NCBI GenBank assembly: GCA_034428715.1
Contig: DAOUHE010000138.1
Span: 1-11,535, forward strand
DNA length: 11,535 nt
Direction of reading: 5' to 3'
Origin: Io17-Chloro-G2 sp034428715
Lineage (GTDB): Bacteria > Chloroflexota > Dehalococcoidia > Lucifugimonadales > UBA3495
Shown: piece after piece, positions 1 through 6,517 of the stretch
Position numbering within the stretch: position 1 is the stretch's first letter
Layout of the letters: each line of letters begins with the position of its first letter
Made by a program: the position numbers and the translations under genes
The notes under the pieces: model-generated
The model's input: only the letters and a program-made list of their open reading frames with translations
Databases searched by the model: none
Told to the model about the DNA's origin: nothing

Positions 1-1
1 C

Positions 2-118
2 CAGGCCCTGGTCACGGAGCGAAATGCCGCCCGAGCCACCATTAACTGGCGGTTCAACACCCAGGACGCCAGGGGCAAACTTCACCGCCTCTATCCCTTC
101 GATTCCAAACATGACTGA
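2..118 (+). CDS. IS630-type transposase, C-terminal end (5' part outside window)
   Basis: An open frame enters from the left edge and ends at TGA 116-118, giving 38 residues. It contains ATINWRFNTQDARGKLHRLYP, close to the conserved tail of IS630-family DDE transposases (INW-F-T-DAR-KL-LYP). Only the extreme C-terminus is visible, so the catalytic DDE residues and the left inverted repeat cannot be checked. The last 28 bases overlap the end of the minus-strand gene ending at 91, as expected if the element inserted into or next to that gene's 3' end. IS630 elements usually target TA, and a TA lies just after the stop, but no terminal repeat or target duplication can be proven from one end. The family call rests on a short tail and is moderately secure. 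Confidence 0.7.
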   Translation, partial: QALVTERNAARATINWRFNTQDARGKLHRLYPFDSKHD

Positions 119-565
119 CTACTAGCTTCAATCTTTCCCACATATGTGATTGGGAAACGGAAGCCATCCGCGGACGAAGCCGGCGATTTAAGTCTAGAGA
201 TTTGGGGGGCAAGCTTGAATGGCGTCTTGAGCAACAACTCAGCGTTAGTGTCAGGGTCTTTAAATGTTCCTCCCCAGTCCTTGGGTCGTCTGGGTAGTAA
301 CGGCAGGTGTATGGATTGAAACCCGTCAGCACTCAATGTCAATTCAATACCGTCGGAAGAGTACAATCCATTGATGGAATTCCCGAGATCTAGTCTCAAT
401 TCCTTATCATCCCCAACGGACCCTTCAATCGTCCTCTCCGTATCGCTCGCGAAGATTGTCTGAATCATGGCGAAGCTCGGCTGTTGGGGGTGGCCCGCTA
501 TCAATTTCGCCGGGATGATGACCACAACAATGAACATGCCCAACAATAGCACCCAAGAAGCTCAT
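91..565 (-). CDS. Small membrane-anchored or secreted hypothetical protein with probable one-base frameshift near its start
   Basis: The main frame starts at GTG 552 and gives 153 residues: a hydrophobic start (LLLGMFIVVVIIPAKLIAG), then a polar domain with no recognised family. A better translation start lies 13 bases upstream in another frame: GGAGGTG, then ATG 563-565, overlapping the stop of the preceding fragment as ATGA. Removing one G from the GGG run at 552-554 joins the two into MSFLVLLLGMFIVVVIIPAK, a clean signal anchor, and about 157 residues. The gene is therefore either frameshifted in reality or the run length is wrong in the assembly. Its C-terminal codons run into the IS630 transposase tail, so the natural C-terminus may have been replaced. 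Function unknown. Confidence 0.5.
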
Positions 566-693
566 GGATTCACCTCCAGACGAAATATGTACTCGCTCAA
601 GGTTCCTTCCTCGTCCACCATCATGGACAAAAGGTAAAACTTTCTACGCCCATAAAAAAGCGCAGCCAACAACGCCCACGGGAACAGTATCGT
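562..693 (-). pseudogene. 3' remnant of a membrane protein coupled to the downstream gene
   Basis: The frame is open for 43 codons between an in-frame TAG (694-696) and TGA (562-564). It has a hydrophobic segment (TILFPWALLAALFYG), then basic residues GRRKFYLL, then MMVDEEGTLSEYIFRLEVNP. This looks like the last transmembrane helix and tail of a membrane protein. Its TGA overlaps the ATG of the next minus-strand gene (ATGA), and the GGAGGTG ribosome site lies inside its last codons, the usual signature of a translationally coupled operon. No N-terminal part is visible upstream; the sequence switches to a different gene remnant on the plus strand. Family not recognised. Confidence 0.45.
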
Positions 694-730
694 CTAGACA
701 TGCAGGGTGGCTCTTGCCAAAGGTCTGTAG

Positions 731-985
731 GGACACGATTTAGCTGGAGCTGAGTATGCAGCTTACGTTGATGCCCAGTTTGCTGAAGACGATTACGATG
801 CGCTTCAAACAGACAGATTAGTGCGTCAAGCCAGGCGGCGGAGATTAGCAATCCCCAGGCGAGAAGAAGATGAAGAAGATTTGGAGTATTGGAGACGCAG
901 TATTTTAACCAACGAGCTCTTTCTTACGGACGAAGATATGTACGGTCTCGCTTCCGCCATTGACGCCCATCGAAGAACTGAGTAG
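731..985 (+). pseudogene. 3' remnant of an unidentified gene
   Basis: The frame is open from just after TAG 728-730 to TAG 983-985 (84 codons) with no ATG; the only plausible in-frame start is GTG 821, which would discard well-formed coding sequence. The translation has protein character: an acidic start (AEYAAYVDAQFAEDDYDAL), a basic stretch (LVRQARRRRLAIPRR), an acidic run (EEDEEDLEYWRRS) and LFLTDEDMYGLASAI before the end. Family not recognised. It reads as a C-terminal fragment whose front was lost at about 694-730, the point where the minus-strand membrane protein remnant also stops. A longer minus-strand frame across this stretch is only its antisense shadow. Confidence 0.4.
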
Positions 986-1287
986 ATTTTTCGTATCCAG
1001 GTAATTTCCATATTGACTGGATTGATCGGAGCAGCTCGGCATTGTTTTCCGTCATCCTTACGTTGATGACCAAATTTTGTCCTACTTGATGCTAGGGGAT
1101 AATCACCTTTCGAAAAGGGGTTGAGCGGATTTAGCCCTGCGGGTCTGCCTATCGTCAAGCTAAATGACCGATGCAACGTTCGGTAATGGGGAGGTTGATT
1201 CGAGGCCAGCCAATTCGTTAAAGACGGTTATTTCAACGAGAGCGGGGTGGTCTTGTACCATTGCCCGGTCAGGCGGCGGCAAATTCA
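986..1287. other. Gene-poor stretch with decayed coding-like fragments
   Basis: No complete gene can be supported here. On the plus strand a short frame ending at TAA 1357-1359 has a coding-like tail (FVVDAVTKSEITVEAQV) but no credible start, and two other frames carry short coding-like runs around 1190-1320. This pattern fits a decayed gene with several frame breaks. A minus-strand frame at 826-1176 is rejected because half of it is antisense to the better plus-strand remnant. A small palindrome CCTTTCGAAAAGG lies near 1106. Confidence 0.3.
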
Positions 1288-1323
1288 AACGGCATCCTTC
1301 ACAGCTTTGTGGTGGATGCCGTT
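1288..1323 (-). terminator. Strong hairpin downstream of rpsU, candidate terminator
   Basis: A 10-bp perfect stem (AACGGCATCC with GGATGCCGTT) continues, after one T-T mismatch, through a G-T wobble and four more pairs to a GCTT loop. It begins 47 bases past the rpsU stop. On the rpsU strand it is followed by TTGAATTT, only weakly U-rich, so an intrinsic terminator is plausible but not proven. It could instead be a relic of a miniature inverted-repeat element in the decayed patch. Confidence 0.45.
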
Positions 1324-1369
1324 ACTAAATCTGAAATTACAGTAGAAGCCCAGGTATAAACCGCGGCTT

Positions 1370-1558
1370 TTAGCGGCGTTGCTGGCGGCGGCGGCGGCGG
1401 GCGGCCCGCTGGGCGGCCAACCTTTCCTTCTGGGCCTTGGAGCGGAAGAACCGGCGGTCCTTTAGTTCCCGAAGAATTCCCGAATGTTGGACCGAGGCCC
1501 TGAACCGGTTGACCAAGCTCTCGGGATTTTCCCCTTCCCGTGGAGTCACAAATGCCAT
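1370..1558 (-). CDS. rpsU: 30S ribosomal protein bS21
   Basis: A 62-residue basic protein with the bS21 pattern: PREGENPESLVNRFRASVQ, then SGILRELKDRRFF, and a C-terminal tail ending in many arginines. bS21 binds the 30S platform next to the anti-Shine-Dalgarno end of 16S rRNA and aids initiation. Length is normal for the family. The ATG at 1556-1558 is preceded by GGAAAGGAA at suitable spacing. It stands alone: the flank downstream is decayed sequence with a hairpin, and upstream it diverges from the surface-protein operon. The very Arg-rich C-terminus is coded by a low-complexity GC-rich stretch (1380-1410), normal for this protein. Confidence 0.93.
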   Translation of the reverse strand: MAFVTPREGENPESLVNRFRASVQHSGILRELKDRRFFRSKAQKERLAAQRAARRRRRQQRR

Positions 1559-1781
1559 TTGGTATTCCTTTCCATTAGATTCTATATGTTGTTTCGCTTG
1601 AAGCTAATCTACCACATGGCGATGGCCGGTTCAAGGAAGGCATGACTAAAACTCTTGCCAACAACCGGCGAACCGTTCTCCCCTACCCCTGCTGGTGGAA
1701 GGATTTTCATCGTTCCCGCAAATTGGCATATGACCGGGAAAGGGATGCCGGGAAATTGACAAATAGGGGCAGTTGAATTCA
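1559..1781. other. Divergent intergenic region between rpsU and the surface operon
   Basis: The region holds the rpsU leader (minus strand) and upstream sequence of the PPC operon. A 44-codon plus-strand frame at 1642-1776 begins MTKTLANNRRTVLPYPCWW, with AAGGA only four bases before its ATG. It has no recognised homology or neighbour logic and is not called as a gene, though a small protein cannot be excluded. Base composition turns strongly AT-rich from about 1770. An inverted repeat GCCGGTT/AACCGGC (near 1625 and 1672) is too loose to interpret. Confidence 0.3.
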
Positions 1782-1810
1782 TTGAACTAAATTTTAAATA
1801 AAGATAATAT
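1782..1810 (+). promoter_or_regulatory. Sigma-70-type promoter of the PPC/cohesin operon
   Basis: TTGAAC (1782-1787) and TAATAT (1805-1810) are separated by exactly 17 bases in an AT-rich tract; each hexamer is one or two bases off consensus. Transcription would start near 1817, leaving a leader of about 145 bases before the 1962 ATG. A second TTGACA at 1813-1818 has only a badly spaced TATATT behind it. The leader contains a short TTCCT/AGGAA hairpin near 1860-1877, but no riboswitch class I recognise. Confidence 0.6.
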
Positions 1811-1961
1811 TATTGACATAATTCTAATTTATATATTCGCTGCCCGATGCGGTGTGAGATTCCTCCAGGTAGGAAAGGAAATACTGACGACGAGATTCGG
1901 CGCTTTGCGTGGCCGGCACGATTCGTTCTAGCGGCGACGGCAGCAGGGATGGGAGGGGATG

Positions 1962-4900
1962 ATGCGTATTCTAATGGTGTTGGCCGGAGTGGGCCTGACG
2001 GCATTGCTTCTGGCGATATCGCTGGCAAGCCCGTTCTTCCCGTCTCCATTCTCTCTATCGATAGTCCGGGCCGAGGACGACCACGGCGATTACCGGTCGT
2101 TGGCAACCCATATTGGGATTGGCACCGGTGAGATATCCGGCAACATAGATGAAACATCCCTTTTCTTTGACGTGGATTATTTTGCCTTCGAGACCCGGCG
2201 AGGCGCCAAATATACCTTCGTCCTGGATTTGGTCAGCATCACCGACGCCAATCTGACAGTGATCGACTCAGTGGACCGGGGAGCCGGCGTGGCCGAAGGC
2301 CAGACCATGACCTGGTCTGGTGACCAGAAGCAGGTCGAGTGGGTTGCCCGCACATCCGACACCTATTACCTGGAAGTGTATGGCGCCCAAGGCGCTCCCG
2401 ATGGGCCTGTGTTTTTGGGCTCCTACATCCTGCAATCCACCGCCGACACCGGTCTGGAAGACCGGCACGAAGAATTCAACACGGGTGCGACTCCCATAGC
2501 CATTGGCAACGAGTACCAGGGCGCCGTTAGCCCCTGGCCCAGCCAGCCGATGTATGCCGGATCGATTCAGGCGGATTATGACCGTGACTATTTTTCATTT
2601 CGGGCCATTCGGGGAGTCAAATACACCATAAACGCCGAATTAGGCACGGCTCAGGGTGTGGAGATCTCCGTTGGAAACCAAAACGGCACCATTGAAGTTT
2701 CCAACAACGGTGTTGGGCCGGCTTTGGAATGGATTGCCCCATCCACCGCCATCTATTACGCCATTATTTCGGGTTCGTCATTGGTTAGACAGCCCGTGGG
2801 CACCTATACCCTGAAAGTTGACGCCGACCTCCTGCTGGAAGACCGGCACAGCGGTAACCGCCAGGGCGCCACCCCCGTCAGCTTTGGCACCCAACACCAG
2901 GGCGCCATCAGCCCGGCCGATGACGATGACTACTTCTCTTTCCAGGCGGTCCGAGGCGTCCGGTATTCGTTCCAGGTGGAAGTTGGCACCGTCGAAGGCG
3001 TGGGCATCTTGGTATCCAACCCGGCGGGCCAGTCCGAGGCCACCAACGATGGAGTGGGCCCCGTCCTTGACTGGGTGGCCCCATCCACGGCCATTTACTT
3101 CCTGGTGGTGTCCGGCTCCCCCTTGGTTCGAGAGCCGGTGGGCACTTATACCCTTGAAGTGTCGGCCGATATGACCTTGGAGGACCGTCACAGCGAGTCG
3201 AGAGAAGGGGCGACCCAAATCAGCTTTGGCAACGCTCATAATGGATCGGTTTCGCCGGAAGACGACGTCGATTATTTCTTCTTCCAGGCCATTCGAGGGG
3301 TTAAATACACTTTACAGGCGGATCCGGGTACCTCCAACGGGATATCCCTCTCGGTGTTGGATCCCGTCGACGGCATTGCCTCCACCACAGCTGGGGTTGG
3401 GAACACTTTGGACTGGATCGCCCCCACCACCGATACCTATTACGCCACCGTGGCCGGCTCCAACCGGGTCAATGACCCCATTGGCACATATTCATTGGAG
3501 GTCATCGCCGACGCGTCACTGGAAGACCAACACAGCGAAGGCCGTGAAGGAGCCACACCCATAAGGCTGGGTAGCGTCCATGCCGGCGCCATTAGCCCCG
3601 AGGGGGATCAAGATTATTTCTTTTTCAGGGCGGTACGGGGCGTTCAATACGATATTCGAGTTAACGCGGGCGCTATGGCCGGGATCAACATCACGGTGGC
3701 CCAACCGGTGGATGGCATCGAATTGTCCAACTCCGGTTCCGGCGACGCACTTTCCTGGATAGCTCCCAACGACGATACATATTTTATAGCCCTATCGGCC
3801 TCTCCTCAGATCATGGACCCCATCGGCACCTATTCCCTTGAGGTCAACGCCAACACGGAATTGCAGGACCAGCACAGTGAATCACGGGAGGGGGCCACAG
3901 CCATCGGATTTGGCACCGTTTACAACGGCGCGATTAGCCCTCAAGACGATTTTGACTACTTTTCTTTTCCTGCTAAACGGGGAACGAGATACAGCATAGA
4001 TGCTGCCACTGGCGCGGCCGTGGCCATCTCCGTGGGCAACCCGGTGGAAGGTTTGGCGAGACCCAAGGAAAACGCCGGTTCCAGGTTGGAATGGATCGCC
4101 ACGTCGGACGGAACCCATTTTGTGATCCTCTCCGGCTCGAACCGGGTGGATGATTCCGTTGGCAGTTATTCATTGACGGTCAAGGCCGATAACACCCTGT
4201 TAGACCGTCACAGCGATCATGCCAATTCCGCCACCCCAATCAGCTTTGGAAACTCTGTGGCCGGGGCCATCAGCCCGGTGGAAGATAAGGACAAGTTCTC
4301 ATTCCCCGCCCTTAGGGGGGTGATGTATACCTTTGAGCTGACATATGATTCGGCCGAGGCGGTGAGCCTGGCCGTTGACCCTGTGGACGGAAGTGGTTCT
4401 CCCGTGGCGTCAAATTACGGAGAACAATCCGGCGTTACGTGGGTCGCGGAGACCACGGGTACTTATATCGTTACCCTATCTTCGTCCGCCCATGCCGACG
4501 ATCCGGTGGGGACCTACTTCCTCAAAGTAAACGCCGAATCTGGACTGGAGGACCGGCACGGAGATTTTCTGGCGGAAGCCGCGCAGATTGCCTTCGGCAA
4601 CCACATTGGGGGCGCCATCAGCCCAGTGGATGATAGGGATATATTCACCTTCTCCGCAGAAAAGGGCCGGACCTATCTGGTGGAAGTGAAGACCGACAAC
4701 GAAGACCCATTTAGATTCACCGTCACTAATCCTGAATCGGGATACACCGATTCCAACTACGGGACAGGCTCGCTGATATCGATCACGGCCCCGGTTACTG
4801 ACACCTTTTACATCACGGTTTCGGCATCCAATTCTGAGGTGGCCGCGGTGGGGAATTACCAGATAACCGTCATGCCTGACAATTTCGCGCCGACCATCAA

Positions 4901-5543
4901 TCCTCCTCAGGACGGCCAGACATTTTCAATGGTACGGGCAGCGTCTGAGATGGCGTTGGGCGTTGGCGTCGGGGTGGCGCCTCCCGGTGGAACCGTGAGG
5001 GTGCCCATCATGGTAGACAACGCCGAGGATGTGGTTGGTGTCACCTTTAGCTTGGGCTATGACCCAGAGTTGTTCGAAGTGGTTGGTGTGACCAAGGGCG
5101 CTCTTTTCTCTACAGCCAAGTTTAGATATCACGCCGATGATCCAGGAGTGATCCGCTTTGGCTTTGCCTCCGATGACCCCTTGGCGGGCGCCGGTTCGGC
5201 CGCTGTGGTGGAATTCAAAGTGGTGGGTGATTTGGGAGGCTCAACCGAGCTGACACTATCGAGGAGTTTGGTGAGTGATTCCTACAGCCGGCCTCTCACC
5301 GTCACCCTGGCCGACGGTATGTTATCGATACAACAACGCATTTTGGGCGATGGTGATGGCGACGGAAGAGTGACCGCCGTAGACGCGCTGATCGCCCTGA
5401 GAATGGCGGCTCAAGCTGCCGCGGCGGACCCGCCTTTGGACATTCCTGTGGAGCTGACATTGGACATGGACGGCGACGGCGCGATAACCATTGAGGATGC
5501 ACGCAAGATCCTTGTTCTGGCGGGATCGGAGAGGGTGAACTAA
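1962..5543 (+). CDS. Secreted eight-repeat PPC protein with cohesin and C-terminal dockerin
   Basis: 1193 residues. Residues 1-37 are a signal peptide (RILMVLAGVGLTALLLAISL, likely cut after VRA). Eight PPC-like beta domains follow from about 38; from repeat 2 on each begins LEDRHS or a variant, starting at about 165, 292, 406, 520, 634, 746 and 862. Each carries DYFSF-RGV-YT, a W-AP/T-TYY strand and a GTYSLEV end. A cohesin domain spans about 997-1124 (VRVPIMVDNAEDVVGVTFSL, then YDPELFEVVGV). The C-terminus is a type I dockerin with two calcium loops: D1130-D1132-D1134-D1141 and D1168-D1170-D1172-D1179. No catalytic domain is visible, so the role is structural or adhesive. GGGAGGGG precedes two ATGs; the second (1962) has the better spacing, 1959 being the alternative. 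First gene of a two-gene operon. Confidence 0.9.
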   Translation: MRILMVLAGVGLTALLLAISLASPFFPSPFSLSIVRAEDDHGDYRSLATHIGIGTGEISGNIDETSLFFDVDYFAFETRRGAKYTFVLDLVSITDANLTVIDSVDRGAGVAEGQTMTWSGDQKQVEWVARTSDTYYLEVYGAQGAPDGPVFLGSYILQSTADTGLEDRHEEFNTGATPIAIGNEYQGAVSPWPSQPMYAGSIQADYDRDYFSFRAIRGVKYTINAELGTAQGVEISVGNQNGTIEVSNNGVGPALEWIAPSTAIYYAIISGSSLVRQPVGTYTLKVDADLLLEDRHSGNRQGATPVSFGTQHQGAISPADDDDYFSFQAVRGVRYSFQVEVGTVEGVGILVSNPAGQSEATNDGVGPVLDWVAPSTAIYFLVVSGSPLVREPVGTYTLEVSADMTLEDRHSESREGATQISFGNAHNGSVSPEDDVDYFFFQAIRGVKYTLQADPGTSNGISLSVLDPVDGIASTTAGVGNTLDWIAPTTDTYYATVAGSNRVNDPIGTYSLEVIADASLEDQHSEGREGATPIRLGSVHAGAISPEGDQDYFFFRAVRGVQYDIRVNAGAMAGINITVAQPVDGIELSNSGSGDALSWIAPNDDTYFIALSASPQIMDPIGTYSLEVNANTELQDQHSESREGATAIGFGTVYNGAISPQDDFDYFSFPAKRGTRYSIDAATGAAVAISVGNPVEGLARPKENAGSRLEWIATSDGTHFVILSGSNRVDDSVGSYSLTVKADNTLLDRHSDHANSATPISFGNSVAGAISPVEDKDKFSFPALRGVMYTFELTYDSAEAVSLAVDPVDGSGSPVASNYGEQSGVTWVAETTGTYIVTLSSSAHADDPVGTYFLKVNAESGLEDRHGDFLAEAAQIAFGNHIGGAISPVDDRDIFTFSAEKGRTYLVEVKTDNEDPFRFTVTNPESGYTDSNYGTGSLISITAPVTDTFYITVSASNSEVAAVGNYQITVMPDNFAPTINPPQDGQTFSMVRAASEMALGVGVGVAPPGGTVRVPIMVDNAEDVVGVTFSLGYDPELFEVVGVTKGALFSTAKFRYHADDPGVIRFGFASDDPLAGAGSAAVVEFKVVGDLGGSTELTLSRSLVSDSYSRPLTVTLADGMLSIQQRILGDGDGDGRVTAVDALIALRMAAQAAAADPPLDIPVELTLDMDGDGAITIEDARKILVLAGSERVN
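2454..4880 (+). repeat. Tandem array of seven close PPC-type coding repeats
   Basis: Repeat units start at 2454, 2835, 3177, 3519, 3861, 4197 and 4545, so the period is 342 bases (114 residues) in the middle and 336-381 at the edges. The first of these seven has an insertion in its front loop (WPSQPMYAGSIQADY), and an eighth, more divergent copy precedes the array inside the same protein. Conserved anchors are L-D-R/Q-H-S, GATPI-FG, GAISP, DYF-F, RGV-Y, W-AP and VGTYSLEV. DNA identity between units looks moderate, so they are old duplications. Repeats 7 and 8 are the most diverged of the seven. Confidence 0.85.
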
Positions 5544-5544
5544 C

Positions 5545-6264
5545 ATGAATAGTCTTAAAGAATGGGCAGACATCGCTTTGATTATGCTGACGGCCAGTTA
5601 CAAGTGGATCTTGGGCGCCATGGCGGTCATTGCCTTGATCGTGGGAGGGTTGCTCGCAGCGGGGGTGTTTGGCGGCGATGATGACGCTAATGGCAACGTG
5701 GCAGCCGATATCAACGGCCTGGGTGGCGTTCCCACGTTGCCGGCGCCTACGGCCATGCCCACCCGTGCACCAGTGCGCTTGCCGACGGTTACTCCGGCCC
5801 CCACTGCTTCTCCAACATTGTCGCCTCGCGCTACGTCCACACCGCAGCCGGTAGTGGAGCCAACGCCCGCTCCGCCATCGATGGTGCAGGTGCCTATTGA
5901 TCTGAAGGGGGCCTACCAGGTTGGAAGTTTGGAATTGGTTCTGGCCTACGAGCCGTCGCTGTTGGAAGTGACCGGAGTGTCCAACGGTGATTTGGCGAAA
6001 GACGCGATCATCGAGTCGATCGTAACGGCACCAGGTAAAATTTGGATTGGGATGATAGATGCCAACGGCGTGACCGGTGATGGGTCCCTGGTGGTGGTCT
6101 CCTTCCGGACGATGGATGGGAACCTTGCCAATAGCCCCCTGTCTTTGGAAGAAGTGTCCGGCTACAACGCGTCGTCCTTGATTGACCTTCTTTCCAGTTC
6201 ATCGCCCGGTCTGGTGGTAATGAACGACGGTTCTTACATTCCACCGGTGTTAGCCTTCCAATAG
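5545..6264 (+). CDS. Membrane-anchored cohesin protein (candidate surface anchor)
   Basis: 239 residues. A short N-terminus with Lys5 and Lys20 is followed by one hydrophobic helix at about 21-42 (WILGAMAVIALIVGGLLAAG) and an acidic GGDDD, which predicts N-in/C-out. Residues about 62-111 are a Pro/Thr/Ala linker of the kind that spans a cell envelope. Residues about 112-227 are a cohesin-like domain: VQVPIDLKGAYQVGSLELVL, then YEPSLLEVTGVSNG, then GDGSLVVVSF. The first beta strand of a full cohesin is not obvious, so the fold may be shortened. The ATG lies one base after the stop of the PPC gene, and GGAGAGGG sits inside that gene's last codons, so the two are cotranscribed. It could bind the dockerin of the upstream product and hold it at the membrane. 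That pairing is an inference. Confidence 0.82.
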   Translation: MNSLKEWADIALIMLTASYKWILGAMAVIALIVGGLLAAGVFGGDDDANGNVAADINGLGGVPTLPAPTAMPTRAPVRLPTVTPAPTASPTLSPRATSTPQPVVEPTPAPPSMVQVPIDLKGAYQVGSLELVLAYEPSLLEVTGVSNGDLAKDAIIESIVTAPGKIWIGMIDANGVTGDGSLVVVSFRTMDGNLANSPLSLEEVSGYNASSLIDLLSSSSPGLVVMNDGSYIPPVLAFQ

Positions 6265-6302
6265 CGATCTAGTGACGGCGCATCCTCGAAGGAGCACATG
6301 AG

Positions 6303-6326
6303 AGGCCCCGGCATTTGCCGGGGCCT
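6303..6326 (+). terminator. GC-rich hairpin ending the PPC/cohesin operon
   Basis: A perfect 10-bp stem, AGGCCCCGGC with GCCGGGGCCT, encloses an ATTT loop 38 bases after the cohesin gene stop. It is followed on the plus strand by AAGCTTTGGTCAATTT, a modest T content. It also lies just past the 3' end of the minus-strand tRNA and may serve both directions. Confidence 0.65.
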
Positions 6327-6343
6327 AAGCTTTGGTCAATTTG

Positions 6344-6417
6344 TGGAGCGGCTGATGGGAATCGGACCCACGTATCTGCCTTGGGAGGGCAGTGCTCTAC
6401 CACTGAGCTACAGCCGC
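6344..6417 (-). tRNA. tRNA-Gly, anticodon CCC, CCA encoded
   Basis: On the minus strand the acceptor stem GCGGCTG pairs perfectly with CAGCCGC, followed by T and an encoded CCA. The D-arm is GCTC-AGTGGTA-GAGC. The anticodon arm is CTGCC-CTCCCAA-GGCAG, so the anticodon is CCC (complement at 6383-6385) and it reads Gly codon GGG. The T-arm is GTGGG-TCCGATT-CCCAT: the loop has C at position 55 where almost all tRNAs have U (pseudouridine), and the first stem pair is G-T. Every other feature is normal, so the gene is probably functional. Confidence 0.95.
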
Positions 6418-6464
6418 ATTGGGGAACTACCGGGCCGACTTGCTGACGAAGGCGAGCTTGGCTG

Positions 6465-6494
6465 ATGATAATTTGGTGGCTGCCGCATTGTCAA
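6465..6494 (-). promoter_or_regulatory. Promoter of tRNA-Gly
   Basis: On the minus strand a consensus TTGACA (6489-6494) and TATCAT (6465-6470) are 18 bases apart, about 50 bases upstream of the tRNA 5' end. It lies in the gap just after the stop of the peroxidase-like gene, so the tRNA need not depend on read-through from it. Confidence 0.6.
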
Positions 6495-6517
6495 CGGATT
6501 CGCGGGCGGCGGCGCCG

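Noticed and set aside
134..157. TTTCCCA/TGGGAAA hairpin after the transposase, as an IS terminal repeat or terminator
   Set aside because: It lies inside the codons of the minus-strand gene, and the other end of the element is outside the window, so neither role can be supported.
1642..1776. 44-codon plus-strand frame upstream of the PPC promoter
   Set aside because: Ribosome site too close to the ATG and no homology or context; cannot be separated from chance.
1847..2131. 94-codon plus-strand frame starting MRCEIPPGRKG, upstream of and overlapping the PPC gene
   Set aside because: No ribosome site at its ATG; two thirds of it overlaps the signal peptide and first repeat of the well-supported PPC gene in another frame. 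Its front part is better read as leader.
2778..3239. 153-codon minus-strand frame inside the PPC gene
   Set aside because: Antisense shadow produced by the codon bias of the repeat array; similar frames recur opposite several repeats, and none has family resemblance or a ribosome site.
2454..4880. CRISPR-like or other non-coding repeat array
   Set aside because: The 342-base periodicity is fully explained by in-frame protein repeats; no short direct repeats with spacers are seen anywhere in the window.
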